Notes under the pieces: model-generated
What the model saw: the letters and a program-made list of their open reading frames with translations, nothing else
Databases searched by the model: none
What the model was told of the DNA's origin: nothing
Part shown: positions 11,561 to 22,109 of the stretch, one piece after another
How positions within the stretch are numbered: position 1 is the stretch's first letter
How the letters are laid out: the number at the start of each line of letters is the position of its first letter
Program-made: the position numbers and the translations under genes
Source of the DNA: Paroedura picta
Taxonomy: Eukaryota; Chordata; Lepidosauria; Squamata; Gekkonidae
NCBI RefSeq assembly: GCF_049243985.1
Contig: NC_135382.1
Span: forward strand, 24,408,990 to 24,472,989
Length of the DNA: 64,000 nt
Direction: 5' to 3'

Positions 11561-11689
11561 TGACAAAGCGATCTCTTGTTCTTCAAAGTTCCTGCCGCTA
11601 CAAGGCTGTAATACTGTACACCTTAACTTAGCGGTAAATTATACAGTAGTCAGTGAGAATAAGTAGAGTTTACATAAAAACCTGTTACG

Positions 11690-12420
11690 CATTTTTAAAC
11701 CGGTGCCCCACAACTTTTGATTGTTTCGGGTTTGTTGTTGCGGCCCCACTGGCAGCGGCGACAGAGCGCCTCTGGGCATATGCAGAGTTTATTCCCCTCC
11801 CCCGCCCGACGTGGCATAACTTGAGGAAACCGGTCGCCTTTTTTGCGCGCCTTCCCTCTCTATAAGGTTTCGCAGCCCTACCTATGCCCTGTATCTGCCG
11901 CCTTTTCCCTCTCGCTCCGTTTCCCTCAGGGAACCGCCATCCCTCCCCTCCGCCAGCTTCGCCCCCTTCAATCGCCGCTCGCTTCAACGGCTCCTTCCAA
12001 CGGCGTCCCCGCGTTGCCATGACGACGGAACGGCCGATCGCCCCGGAAGAGGGGCGTGGCTTCGGGACCTTATTGACAGTACCCAACCCCCGCCCGGACG
12101 CTAAAGTCGCGTCCGCCAATGGCCAGGGAAGAGTTCGGCTTCTCGGCGCGTGCGCATACCCCACTCGGGAAGGCGAGAGGAAGTAGCCTGAAGCCGGTTG
12201 GGGGGCGTGACCGCCCGAAGAGATATAGCCGCCAGTCTTTGTTAGCACTTCCGGTGTGTAAACCGGGGTTCCCGCCGCTGCTTTCTAAGGTGAAATCCGT
12301 GAGAGGCTGCGCCGTAGAGTCGTCGAAAGATAGAGCGGCGGCTTTGATAGGGACTGCTGGAGGTGACAAATGTGGGCCGTATTGGAGGGTCTCTGTTTGG
12401 AGGGGAGTGTGTGGCGCTGT
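11690..12420. promoter_or_regulatory. CpG-rich bidirectional promoter DNAAF1 / HSDL1
   Basis: This GC- and CpG-rich block lies between the first DNAAF1 coding exon (minus) and HSDL1 (plus). It contains a CCAAT box at 12116-12120, an ETS core ACTTCCGG at about 12247-12254 and an RFX X-box-like GTTGCCATGACGAC at 12013-12026. Long open frames in it are GC-driven shadows. The noncoding first exons of both genes should lie here; AAG|GTGAAA at 12290 and GAG|GTGACA near 12362 are possible HSDL1 donors, but I cannot choose. Confidence 0.75.
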
Positions 12421-12670
12421 TAGTTCCTTGCTTCTGTTAGTCGTCTTGCTTCTGTTGCATTGTTATTGAACGCGGGTGCACACATGGCACGCCTTAGGCT
12501 GCGGGTCTGCAGTCACCTGAACGGCCTGCATGTGGGGCTCCTCAGGCTTTCATGTGAAACCCTGAAAAGCAGCTCGGATTGCACTGAAGGGTGACTGCCT
12601 CGCATTCCGCGCTTGGCTTCCTAACAAGTCCCTTCAGGAGCTGTGCTTTAACATTAATATAAAAGCACTT

Positions 12671-12805
12671 GGGGGTAGTCAACCTGTGATCCTCCAGATG
12701 TTCATGGACTGCAATTCCCATGAGCCCCTGCCAGCAAAAGCTGGCAGGGGTTCATGGGAATTGTAGTCCATGGACATCTGGAGGGCCACAGGTTGACTAC
12801 CCCTG
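12671..12805. mobile_element. foldback hAT-type element, copy 1
   Basis: A near-perfect inverted repeat: 'ggggtagtcaacctg' at one end and 'caggttgactacccc' at the other, with arms of about 62 bases around 'cagcaaaagctgg'. It lies in HSDL1 intron 1. Each arm carries an ACTGCAATTCCCA/ACTACAATTCCCA block. Confidence 0.9.
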
Positions 12806-13389
12806 AACGTTTTGGTCGAAGAATGATTTGAGGCAAAATACTGGCTGTTGCTCCTGCCTTGTTCCAGTTGTATACTTGCATCTATAATATTTTATTTCTT
12901 TTTTTTTTTAAGGGAGCGCATTCACGACTACCAAAAATCTGGATTGTAGTTCTCTGTATCTTGACGGATCAGTTTGCGTGACTACCTCCCGTTTGGAAAA
13001 CAAAAATCTACTTCCAAGATTTTCCTCAGAGCTGGAGGTTGAGTCAGCTGCAGAGATGGGCGGGGAAAGATAAAGCTTCCTTCCTGGGTTTAACCAATGA
13101 CAATCTCAGACCATTGTAAAGTGTTCTTTATTGATATTTTATGCAGAAGACTGCCTGCATAAAAGAAGAGCACCTGGAAAGGGAGCTGAGACAGAACACG
13201 TGTGGCTGCTGGTTTGCTTTGGAAAGAAAAGCATTGGTGAGTATATCATTTTTAAGTGGGGGCACAGAAAGGAGAAATGCCATGCTTTGGATAATAGCTT
13301 CTCTTTTGATCCCATAGCATTACTTACTGAGTCTTGCTAATTATTTCAGTTTGTCAAATCCTAGACACGCCAAAGAGTCACGCTTATAG

Positions 13390-13960
13390 AGACTGAAGTG
13401 CGATCAAGTGGCTTCTGATTTATAACAATTCTGTAAATTAACATTCTCCAAAACACCCTGTTAGCAGCCATTCCCTGGTCTTGCAAATTGAGGGCTGTAG
13501 TTTCTTTTATTGAATCAATCTATTTCATGGGTATTCCTCTTTTCTGGCTGCCTTCAACTTTTGCTAGCATTATTGTCTTTTACAGTGATCCTTAGCTTCT
13601 TATGATGTGACCAAAGGACAATAACCTCAGTTTAGCCATTTAAGTTTCTTGGGAGAGCTCAGGCTTGAGTAGATCTAGAAAGCACTTATTTGTCCCTTTG
13701 GTGGTACATAGTATCCATACATTCTTCTTCAAAGAATCTGCTTTCTTCTTGTCAGCTTTCTTCATTGTCTAACTTTCATACCCATACATAGTAATGGAGA
13801 ATACTATAGCATGAATTAACTTGATCTTGGTCACTAGTGATACATCCTTATACTTCTTGATTACAGTCTCACTTTTGGTTGATGGAGCCAAGGAATACAA
13901 AATGTTGAACAATTTCCATTTCTTCATAATCAACCTTACAGTTGTAAGCAAGTTTGGTTT
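13390..13960 (-). mobile_element. BovB (RTE) LINE, C-terminal coding fragment
   Basis: The minus strand encodes SLVTKIKLIHAIVFSITMYG followed by YES. This is the BovB/RTE block 'TLxTKVRLVKAMVFPVVMYGCES' C-terminal to the reverse transcriptase. It lies in HSDL1 intron 1 and pairs with the upstream part at 14.5-15.25 kb. Confidence 0.7.
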
Positions 13961-14520
13961 ATTCAGTCATTTGACTCATATAAATAATATTTATATAAGG
14001 ACTAAGAGCAGTAAAGTTATTTAGCAAACAAGAAAAAAATGGTATGGTTAAAATATCGCAGTTGGACACAAGATTATTACATATGAATTTAAAAAACCCA
14101 TCAATTAATAAGATATTTACCATAAAAGATATGGAGAAATAGATAAAATAAGAACTGCAGAAATAGATCAAATTGCTCACTCCAATAATCAAAATCAAGT
14201 AATATTTATCTGTATTTTGCTATCCTTCAGACACTTTTGCTAGTCTTATTCTAGTGAGGACATAAGGAAATTTTGCTACTGTATGGCAGGTGGTTGGAAC
14301 TTTATCCCTTAACAGAATTCTTACTAAGGTGTTACTATTATGTGAGGATAGAGATGAATGTTTAGTATAATGTGATAGCCAGGGGAGAATTATACTGCTA
14401 TAAAATGGGCAAGATAGAAGTATGTGTGAACCTTTAACCATCATCTTCACTGCTTTCATTGTTTTCACTGTTTTCACTATTTTCAACCTTCATCTAACTA
14501 ATCCAGCTTTTTTATGATGT
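13960..14520 (-). mobile_element. unclassified AT-rich LINE-like insert between the BovB pieces
   Basis: The minus strand encodes HILLSCPFYSSIILPWLSHY and later VAKFPYVLTRIRLAKV. This resembles the 'HxLxxCPxY' C-terminal motif of several lizard LINE families. The family is not identified. Its place between two BovB pieces suggests a nested insertion. Confidence 0.4.
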
Positions 14521-14539
14521 GTTCAAACAGATTGAAGAG

Positions 14540-15260
14540 ATAAGAAAGAATATGGAATAACAGAATGGTTTCTAGTTGGCGAACATGTCAGACAAGGATA
14601 AATTTTATCTTCTTGACAGTGGTATCTTGTTTGGAGTACAATTTGTTTTGATAAGCAATCAAATGCTGTGGCAAACCCAAAGATTTGCTGTAATCTGTGA
14701 AACACAAACTAATTTTCTTTTGAAATTCTTGAGTAGCCAATGTAATTCTGGAATATGAAATCTAGTGCCTCTTCCTTTTCTGAATCCAGCTTGAACATCT
14801 GGCTTTTCTTGTTCCATATATGGCCAGTCTTTGTTGTAAGATTTTGAGCATCACTTTAATTGCATGTGAAATTAATGTGATGGATTGCTGCAGTCTTTAA
14901 CATCTCCTTTTTTGGAATTGGGATGTAAATTGGATGTTTCCAGTATGTGGGCCATTGTTTTGTACTCCATATTTATGGGCACAATCTTGTTAAGATTTTG
15001 ATGGACACAGTTTCTGTGGTTTGGAATAGCTCTATTGACAGCCCATCTACTCCTGATTATTTGTCTCTCCCAATTGCTCTCAGTGCACTTTCTAACACTT
15101 TAGGTTCTTAAAAAAAACTTCTTGGAAGGAATCTGTCATTCCTACATTTCTTTTGTACAGTTTTTTAGGGTATTGTTTCCATCTTTTCTTTATTTTGTCT
15201 GGTTCAGTTAATATATTTCCATGTTTATCTTTCAGTAATCCCAAGCATGATGAAACAAAT
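14540..15260 (-). mobile_element. BovB (RTE) LINE, reverse transcriptase fragment
   Basis: Reading the minus strand gives PIYIPIPKKGDVKDCSNPSH, then IKVMLKILQQRLAIYMEQEK and PDVQAGFRKGRGTR. These are close to BovB 'IPIPKKGNAKECSNYR', 'KVMLKILQARLQQY' and 'LPDVQAGFRKGRGTRDQI'. Stops interrupt it. BovB is a classic horizontally transferred element shared by squamates and ruminants. Confidence 0.8.
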
Positions 15261-16411
15261 CTCTTGTTCTTTCTTTTTTCTTAATCTGTTCTTGTTATTC
15301 TGTTCTGTTTCTTTACACTTGTTATGATAGTTCCCTTTGTCTCTACTTGTGAGTCAATGCTGCACTGAGACTTTTGATTCTGTTTCTATCACCTTTTATT
15401 TCTGCTTCTTTTATATCAGTCATCTCTCGAAGCTTTTCTTTTTAGGCTACCGGAATAGTCTTTGCACACTCTTCTTTTATAATACCTCTGGTTTCAACCC
15501 ATAGTTCTTCTGATTCACATTCACTTTAACTTAGTAATGCAAACCTGTTGCTTATGTGGTTTTAAACACTTCAGGAATGTTGCTTTATATTTTGGCATTA
15601 TGTTATGACTGTTTTGGTATTTTCTTCAGCTATTATTCTAATTTTCTTTTTTTTTAATTCTAATTTTCAATATTGACCATCTGTACCAAAATTGGCTCCT
15701 GATGTTGTTTTAGCAGACAGAAGTAGAGCTGGTGTATTATTATGCTATGGTATATTATTATGAGGTATCAGGGGAACAGAAGCTCAGCTCAGATATCAAT
15801 CAGGTCCCCATCTTCCCCCCTTTTAAAAATGTCTATAGAAATACCAGGCTGAACTGCAACTGGGGCACTTGTTTCAATTTCTGCAAAGGACATTATCAGT
15901 TAACATAATTTTCTGCTAAGACTATTCCATGAGCGCTGGAATTTCAGATTCCACTGTTGAACTATAAAACTATTGTGGCAGTCAACGGATTTGCATCAGC
16001 TATGGCTGAATTCTATGTCAATTCTAATTCACACACCCACACAATACCTTTATTGGCATAAAGCAGATTGGCAAGATAAGCATAGATAGTCAAGATACAT
16101 CAGTCTGAATTTAAAAACAAGACAGAAATTCAGCCATAATAAAAGTGGCATCAGCATCCTTATCACTCACTCTTCTCAAATTCTGATGTAACGGACCATC
16201 GCATTTTGTCATAATCCTTGTCACAAGAGAGAATGCTTGCATAATTCATGAACAGACTTTTAAAAATGAAATACCCTTTTCCATCTTCCTGTAGAAACAG
16301 TGATCTCCCTATGCTCTTATCTCTGTACCATAAAGGGCAGTATCAGCAGACCTCTTACAGTGTATTCTTTTCATCCCCACAATACCTCTTGTGTTTTTTT
16401 TTCTCCCTCAG

Positions 16412-16644
16412 ACATCTGGTTGCTATGGCTGCTGTCGATAGCTTCTCCCTCCTCTTCAGAGAGATTGGACGGTCCTGCAATTGTTACATAGAAACATTGG
16501 CTTTAATTGGAGCCCTTTATATAGTCAAGATGGGCTTCACCTTTGTGAATGATACTTACACCCTGATCAGGTTGCATTTCATTCCTAGGTTGGTTAGGAG
16601 GCCTGATCTAGTCAAACTGTATGGAAAATGGGCTGTTGTCACAG
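16412..16644 (+). CDS. HSDL1: HSDL1 first coding exon
   Basis: The acceptor TTCTCCCTCAG ends at 16411, there are 13 bases of 5'UTR, and the ATG is at 16425. The exon runs to VVTG in phase 1 (ACAG|GTAAGA). At least one noncoding exon must lie upstream, probably in the CpG region at 12 kb. Confidence 0.94.
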
Positions 16645-19600
16645 GTAAGAGGTATTTCAAAATGATAGGATTTATTCACATTTCTCCTTCCTGAAATACA
16701 ATAGTTTTTAAAATAATAATCGACTGTAGCTCATGATCCATCCCAATCGTTGACTGAACTGGTCGGATGCCATGGAATGTTTCCAAATATTCCAGCCGCT
16801 AAGAAGTTCTTTTCTCAAAAGTTTGGAAAACATTGGAGTTCTTCCAAAGCAAGCAATCTGTTATTTTAGCTGGGAGAGAATTCGGCAGCAAAAATCACTG
16901 GTACAGAGACTAGGAAAGCTGATTGCAAAGTGGGAAAGTGGTTGGGTGGAAGCCGCACCCAGAAATTAGGAATTATAGAAACAAGAAAGTACAGTTTTGT
17001 CGCCTGTCTGAATGGTGCCCCAATCTGTCCTCCTAAGCCATTTACTTGAAATTAGATTATGCTGACAACAGTAGGAGTGACTTATAACAAAATAAAGATA
17101 GGATTGGAGTGCCAGGGTTTCACTGTTCTGCTCTGTTGCAGGTGGTACCTCAGGTATCGGTCGGTACTATGCTAAAGAACTGGCAAGCCGCAAGGTTAAC
17201 ATTGTCTTAATCAGCCGAAACCAGGAAAAGCTAGAGGCCCTTGCCAGAGAGATAGCAGATACCTACAAGGTGAAGACAGATATCATTGTGGTGGACTTCA
17301 GCAAAGGCAGTGAGATTTACCCTGTCATTAAGAAAGCCTTGATGGACAAAGAGATTGGTATCCTGGTGAACAACGTTGGTGTGTTCTACACTCACCCAGA
17401 CTATTTCACCAATCTGACCTTGGATAAAATTTGGGAGCTCATCACCGTCAATATCGGGGCAGCCAATATGATGGTCCACATGATCTTGCCAGGGATGGTA
17501 CAGAGAAAGAAGGGGGCGATCGTGAACGTTTCCTCAATGTCTTGCTGCCAGCCGACCCCTCTGATGACAGCATATTCTGCCTCCAAGGTGAATTTCAACC
17601 TATAAGGGTAGAGGATTTTTTTTTCAAAACTATCTTCCTAAAGGGCAAGTAGGTGTCTGGTGTCCATGGAGATTTGCCTCAGGGTAAATGCTGTATTGAG
17701 CTAGTATAATAGTATAGCGCAAAGGCTTTTAGAGGATGATGATATACTTAATTTAGACCCAACCAGCTTACATAAACTCCTCACAACAACCCTGGGAGGT
17801 AAGTGAGGCTGACAACATGTGACTGATCTAAGGCTGGACAACACGCTTCCTTGACAGAAGTGGGATTATGAACCTGGGAATTGCAGATCCTAGTTAAGTG
17901 CTGAAACTGATATACCAGGGCCTGATTTTTTTAACCTCTCCCACCTCTTCTCTGTAAGGAAGCCACCAAGGAGCTCTAATGAGACCTTTATTGGAGTTCC
18001 AAAAGTAACAGCATGCAGCTGCCAGCAGGACAAAACACCTAGAACTAAAAGGATGGTGTGTCATGTCATCGGCCAAACTAAGGCCTGAGCTCCATCCCCA
18101 TCATGTATTGCAAGCCAAAGAGGCCAATAAACTTGAAAGCATCTTAGAAGCTGTATTTCTTGGTTGAGAGACAGCAGTTTTAGAGGCCAGGATTGGTGCT
18201 TTGCGCTTGGTGATGAAAAGTGTTGTCAATCACAGCTGACTTATGGCAAGCCCAGAGGGTTTTCAAGGCCTGAGATGCTCAGAGGTGATTTACCATTGCC
18301 TGCTTCTGCGTAGCAATCTTGGACTTTCATGGTGGTTCCCACCCTCCAGAGCGGACCATGCTTAGCTTTTCAGATCAGAGATCAGGCAAGCCTAGACTGT
18401 ACAGGTCAGGGCTTTGCATGCAGCCCATGTAAAAGCAGAGCTAAAGCCTGCTGCTGAATGGGGCTGAAAAGAAATGCATGGAGAGTCCAGTGGTTTCCTC
18501 GTATTTATCAGACACTGGTATAACCCTGTTACCAAGTTCAAACTGCAGAGTGTATTCCAGTGTATATGAATGGCATCAGGACTGCAATGGACGTGGTGGA
18601 AAGCATTGGCAAGGTCACAGCTATGTTATGGCGACTCATAAGGTTTTCAAGGCAAGAGATGAACCGAGGTGGTTTGCCTGCCTCTGTGTAGCAAGCCTGG
18701 ACTTTCTGGGTAGTTTCCTATCTAATTACTAATCAAGGCTGACCCTTCTTAGTTTCCAAAATCTGTCAAGATTGAGCTAGCTTGGGCCACTCAAGTCAGG
18801 ACAACCTCTAAGAAATAGGTTCTTCTAAGTTCAAAATGGACTTATCCCTTCTAGCACCTTCCTGTGCTCAGGGGGATTTTCCTCGGGGTGAGTTATCTTG
18901 AAAAATCTACCATGTAGGAGGGGGCATGATGATTGTTCAGGGATGGGGGAGTGGGGTCAGCTGGGAGAAATTGGACCTTTGTCACTCTGGAGGAGAACCT
19001 TCCATTACTTTTTTTTTTTTTTAATCACCTACTTAAAATAACAAGGTCTCCAAATGGAAGCTAAAACCTTGACTGTGGTTGATGAGAGAAACTGCAGTGG
19101 GGTGAGAGGATACACCTGCAGACCCTTCCCTAGCTACCATCCTGAAAGAGTTAGCTTGGCATAGTGGTTAGGAATGGTGGGCTCTGAGATGAAGAATTGG
19201 GCTTGATTCCTCAATTCTTCACAGAAAGCTTGCGGGCTGACCTTGGGCAGTCACTGTTTTTACAGCTGTTCTTACAGCTGTTCTCTTAGAGCTTCCTGTT
19301 CCACCCCATCTGTTGTGGGGAGAGGAAGGGAGAGATGTATGTATTCCACTTTGCGACTCCTTTGGGTAGTGAAAAGCAGGGTATAAAAACCAGTTCTTCT
19401 GTGTAAAAACCAGAGAATCCTAACTGCCTGTTTTTATCCCTGGTAGGCTTACCTGGACCATTTCAGCAGAGCGCTTCATTATGAGTATGCTCCTCAGGGC
19501 ATCTTTGTCCAGAGCTTAATTCCATTCTTCATTTCCACCAAGATGATGAAATTCAGCAGGGATCTCAGCAAAAAAAGTTTCTTAGTGCCTTCTGCTGAAG

Positions 19601-20489
19601 AATACGCACATCATGCTGTGACCACCCTTGGGATCTCCAGAAGGACCACCGGCTACTGGCTACATACAATTCTGGTGATATTGTTAATTCATTCGTTTTG
19701 AATTGTGTTTTTTCCTCTTGACTTGTCCTAGAATTATCATTGTGCTGCGAAACCGAGAATCACAAGCAAGTCAGGATCTTTTTGAGAGCTCTATTTTAGC
19801 CCTTGTGGGCAAAAACCTCTATCAGAAACGTCCTGATGTTCTTGAGAAGAGAATTTAATTATCAGCAAAAAAGTAGGGTAGGATCTTAGTCAATGGATGG
19901 AGAATAAGAGTCCTGGGCAGAGACAGCATATACCTGTGATGTCCTCCCTGGTGTAGGGAAATTACGTTGGAAAGTAGTCCATATAACTCATACTGGACTT
20001 TTGTGGGACTAGAATACAGAATTTCAATCAAAGCCAACAGTCCCTTGTCAATTGATGTTAGTTTTACCTTGTGCCACAAGCTAGCATGAGGTATGGTATC
20101 AAAAGCCACCTTCAAATCCATGAGGGCAGTAGCCAGGATCCCCCAACTCTTGGTGGTATATTTGTTGTTTAAGAACTGCATTGTCAGAAGATGAGCATCC
20201 GTCCCCGCCCTTTGCATAAATCCAGCCTATTCCCTTCCCCACCCCCAGTTCAGTTCTGCAGTGTTCTCTGCAGAAATAATTAAGTCACGTATGATGTTGG
20301 GGCAGAGGGTGGAAGGAAGAAGTGGGTGATTCTGTGTGGGAAGCGAGTTCTTAATTCTAAATTGCCTTTTCCTCCCTTGTGTTACAGTTTCTCTTGGGAC
20401 AATACATACCAGAATGGTTGTGGGCCTGGGGAGCATACCGAATGAACAACACCTTACGCCTAGAAGCCTCTTCACAAGGACCATATTAA
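16425..20489 (+). CDS. HSDL1: HSDL1, hydroxysteroid dehydrogenase-like protein 1
   Basis: SDR-family protein, reported as mitochondrial and catalytically inactive in human. Four coding exons: 16425-16644, 17142-17587, 19447-19674 and 20388-20489. All junctions are GT-AG and the total is 996 bases, or 331 residues plus stop (human 330). The start [20 protein letters not shown] matches human [20 protein letters not shown]. Seen in order: a hydrophobic N-terminal segment, the Rossmann motif TGGTSGIG, the NNVGVFY block, the serine region [13 protein letters not shown], then AYSASK, then [19 protein letters not shown] and ISRRTTGYW. The YxxxK tyrosine is phenylalanine in human (AFSASK), a notable difference. 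It lies head-to-head with DNAAF1 and upstream of MBTPS1 on the same strand. Confidence 0.96.
17142..17587 (+). CDS. HSDL1: HSDL1 coding exon 2 (Rossmann and catalytic region)
   Basis: It spans [20 protein letters not shown] to TAYSASK. It contains the cofactor glycine motif, NNVGVFY, the serine block and YxxxK. The donor is AAG|GTGAATT. Confidence 0.96.
18195..18436 (-). mobile_element. 5S-rRNA-derived Sauria-type SINE, reverse orientation, copy 1
   Basis: The minus strand has a decayed 5S-like head followed by the body 'caaggcaggcaatggtaaatca..ctcagg..ccttgaaaacc'. It lies in HSDL1 intron 2, just before a second copy. Confidence 0.7.
18545..18815 (-). mobile_element. 5S-rRNA-derived Sauria-type SINE, reverse orientation, copy 2
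   Basis: On the minus strand 'gattttggaaactaagaagg', 'gtcagccttgattagtaatta' and 'gataggaaactacccag' parallel 5S rRNA boxes ('CTCGGAAGCTAAGCAGGGTC', 'TGGTTAGTACTTGGATGGGA'). The body then reads 'aaaccacctcggttcatctc' and 'ttgccttgaaaacctt'. It is a SINE head and not a 5S gene. Confidence 0.8.
19146..19412 (+). mobile_element. Sauria SINE, near full length
   Basis: The tRNA-like head 'agcttggcatagtggttagg' and 'gggcttgattcctcaattct' is followed by 'gaccttgggcagtcactg', 'ctgttgtggggagaggaag' and the tail 'tgaaaagcagggtataaaaa'. It ends about 35 bases before HSDL1 coding exon 3. Confidence 0.88.
19447..19674 (+). CDS. HSDL1: HSDL1 coding exon 3
   Basis: It encodes [20 protein letters not shown] and on to [14 protein letters not shown]. 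The donor is CTG|GTGATA, a weaker match, but it is the only one joining in frame to the next exon with human-like sequence. Confidence 0.93.
19858..20226 (-). mobile_element. LINE reverse transcriptase fragment (family uncertain)
   Basis: The minus-strand open frame encodes [20 protein letters not shown] followed by [20 protein letters not shown]. This is the RT 'D(x)AFD(S/T)I' palm motif of a non-LTR retrotransposon. It lies in HSDL1 intron 3. Confidence 0.6.
20388..20489 (+). CDS. HSDL1: HSDL1 last coding exon
   Basis: It encodes [20 protein letters not shown] and ends [11 protein letters not shown]-stop, similar to human [20 protein letters not shown]. The C-terminal tail differs from the human SCTA ending. 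Confidence 0.94.
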   Translation, partial: FLLGQYIPEWLWAWGAYRMNNTLRLEASSQGPY

Positions 20490-21310
20490 GAATGTAGCCC
20501 TGAGGAACAACAATGTCTAGAAGCCTCCTCTTGACTATTGATCCCAGACCCAAGTTGCTGAGTGGGATTCTCACTCACCTGCTGAAGAAATGATATCCGT
20601 CATGTAGGCTTCAAAAGATTGCCAGTCCTGCTTTTAGTCTTGTTTTTAGGACCTGCTGAAATTGAACTGGCAAAGGGAGAAGACACCTGTTTAGATCAGA
20701 TAGCCAGTTTTCATTCGACAATGTAAAGGACCTCAGTTTCCATTAAATATTAACTGGTCCTTGCCCCAGTGTGGGTCAGAAGTGAAGGAATACTTAGGAA
20801 GGTGAATCAAGGAAACTGCAGATGCTGCTTCAGGGACTCTCTGTGGGAATTGCAGGCCGTGGAAAGTTGTGCTGTGAAGAAATTGTTCAGTACCAAAATT
20901 CTGTCCAACCATTTGAATGTGGCATATTAGATTTATTCATTATTGTCCCCCATTTCTCTGTCCAGATTCTCATGTTTTAACTCTGACAGTGGATGTCTTA
21001 CAAAAATATCTGAAGTCATGTTTTTGAAAGTGGGAAGGAATGTGTTTTTAGTTTATATGGTGAAATTTCCTTTTTAGTGAATTGCTTGAGTGGTCTGTTT
21101 GTGTGACCTAGCTGTGTGTGTTGTAATGTCAGGCAAACAGAGCTGCAAGGCTTCAGATGAAAAGAATTCCTTTTTGTATCAGGTTAGGATTCCTATCTGT
21201 CTAGAAATATTCTGTTAGTCACCTTTGATGTGCCTGTTGATTTGTGGTTTGTATGCAGCCCCTTGTAAGTGCTGAAATATTGAACTGTCCCATTGAGTGT
21301 GCAAAAAAAC
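20490..21310 (+). other. HSDL1: HSDL1 3'UTR (end not fixed)
   Basis: Non-coding sequence follows the HSDL1 stop and is free of recognised repeats until about 21345. ATTAAA at 20742-20747 is a possible polyadenylation signal. I see no canonical AATAAA, so the 3' end is uncertain. Confidence 0.4.
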
Positions 21311-21344
21311 CTGGTGTTTGTGATTCTCATATACAGAGTAATAG

Positions 21345-21691
21345 TCATACCTTCTCATATTTCACATACAAAAACTGAGACATACTTGCCTGAAACTTTT
21401 AAGAACAATTTATTCAAGATGTGAGCTTTCATGTGCAGGCACACTTCCTCAAACAATGGAACAGGGATCATAAGAGTACAGATATAAGGAGAAAGTTAAT
21501 TAGTAGCAAATTAGTAAACAGCATCATAAGTCCAAATATACAGTATTATAATTGATCGTTCTTTACTAGAAAAGCTAATCAGTCGTTATGGGTTCAAACC
21601 CACCACAGGGTGAAGAGAGGCTTGAAGCTCCTTTCTATAAAGGCTGCAAAGTAATGTACAAAAGTGTAATTGATGACTAATAACTAAATGG
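21345..21691 (-). mobile_element. Penelope-type terminal repeat fragment
   Basis: The minus strand reads TTGAGGA, hairpin 'agtgtgcctgcacatg', GAAAGCTCACATC, then a tail that parallels 2660-2755. A tRNA-type SINE is inserted in its flank at 21692. Confidence 0.5.
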
Positions 21692-21977
21692 TAAAAGGTA
21701 AAGGTATCCCCTTTGCAAGCACTGGGTCATGTCTGACCCTTGGGGTGATGCCCTCCAGCGTTTTCATGGCAGACTCAATACGGGGTGGTTTGCCAGTGTC
21801 TTCCCCAGTCATTACCGTTTACCCCCCAGCAAGCTGGGTACTCATTTCACCGACCTCAGAAGGATGGAAGGCTGAGTCAACCTTGAGCCGGCTGCTTGGG
21901 ATTGAACTCCCAGCCTCACGGGCAGAGCTTTCAGACTGCATGTCTGCTGCCTTACCACTCTGCGCCACAAGAGGCCC
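21692..21977 (-). mobile_element. tRNA-type SINE, near full length, with 15-base target duplication
   Basis: The minus-strand head 'tggcgcagagtggtaaggca' is tRNA-like (A-box region), with 'gggagttcaatcccaagcag' as the B-box region. The body contains 'gccttccatccttctgaggt' and 'ggcgtcacc' equivalents. It is flanked by perfect copies of CTAATAACTAAATGG at 21677-21691 and 21978-21992. Confidence 0.9.
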
Positions 21978-22109
21978 CTAATAACTAAATGGGACTAGGT
22001 TTAGTTTCTTATGAATGCAAGACTAACTAGATCTTCCTTTTTAAGGCATTATGGTTTTTTAAGTGTTAGCAAACATCCTATGTTCAGTTTATATGCTGTA
22101 ATTGTAAGC

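Noticed and set aside
11685-12369. Long minus-strand open frames (up to 187 codons) in the DNAAF1-HSDL1 interval
   Set aside because: GC-rich promoter sequence. The translations are Arg/Pro/Gly-rich without family motifs, and frames are open on both strands by composition.
13131-13230. Possible extra HSDL1 leader exon ending ATTG|GTGAGT
   Set aside because: The donor looks good but there is no conserved sequence or clear acceptor, so it cannot be supported without RNA data.
21900-21977. Possible tRNA gene (minus strand)
   Set aside because: A- and B-box-like words belong to a SINE flanked by target duplications. There is no sound tRNA cloverleaf or terminator.
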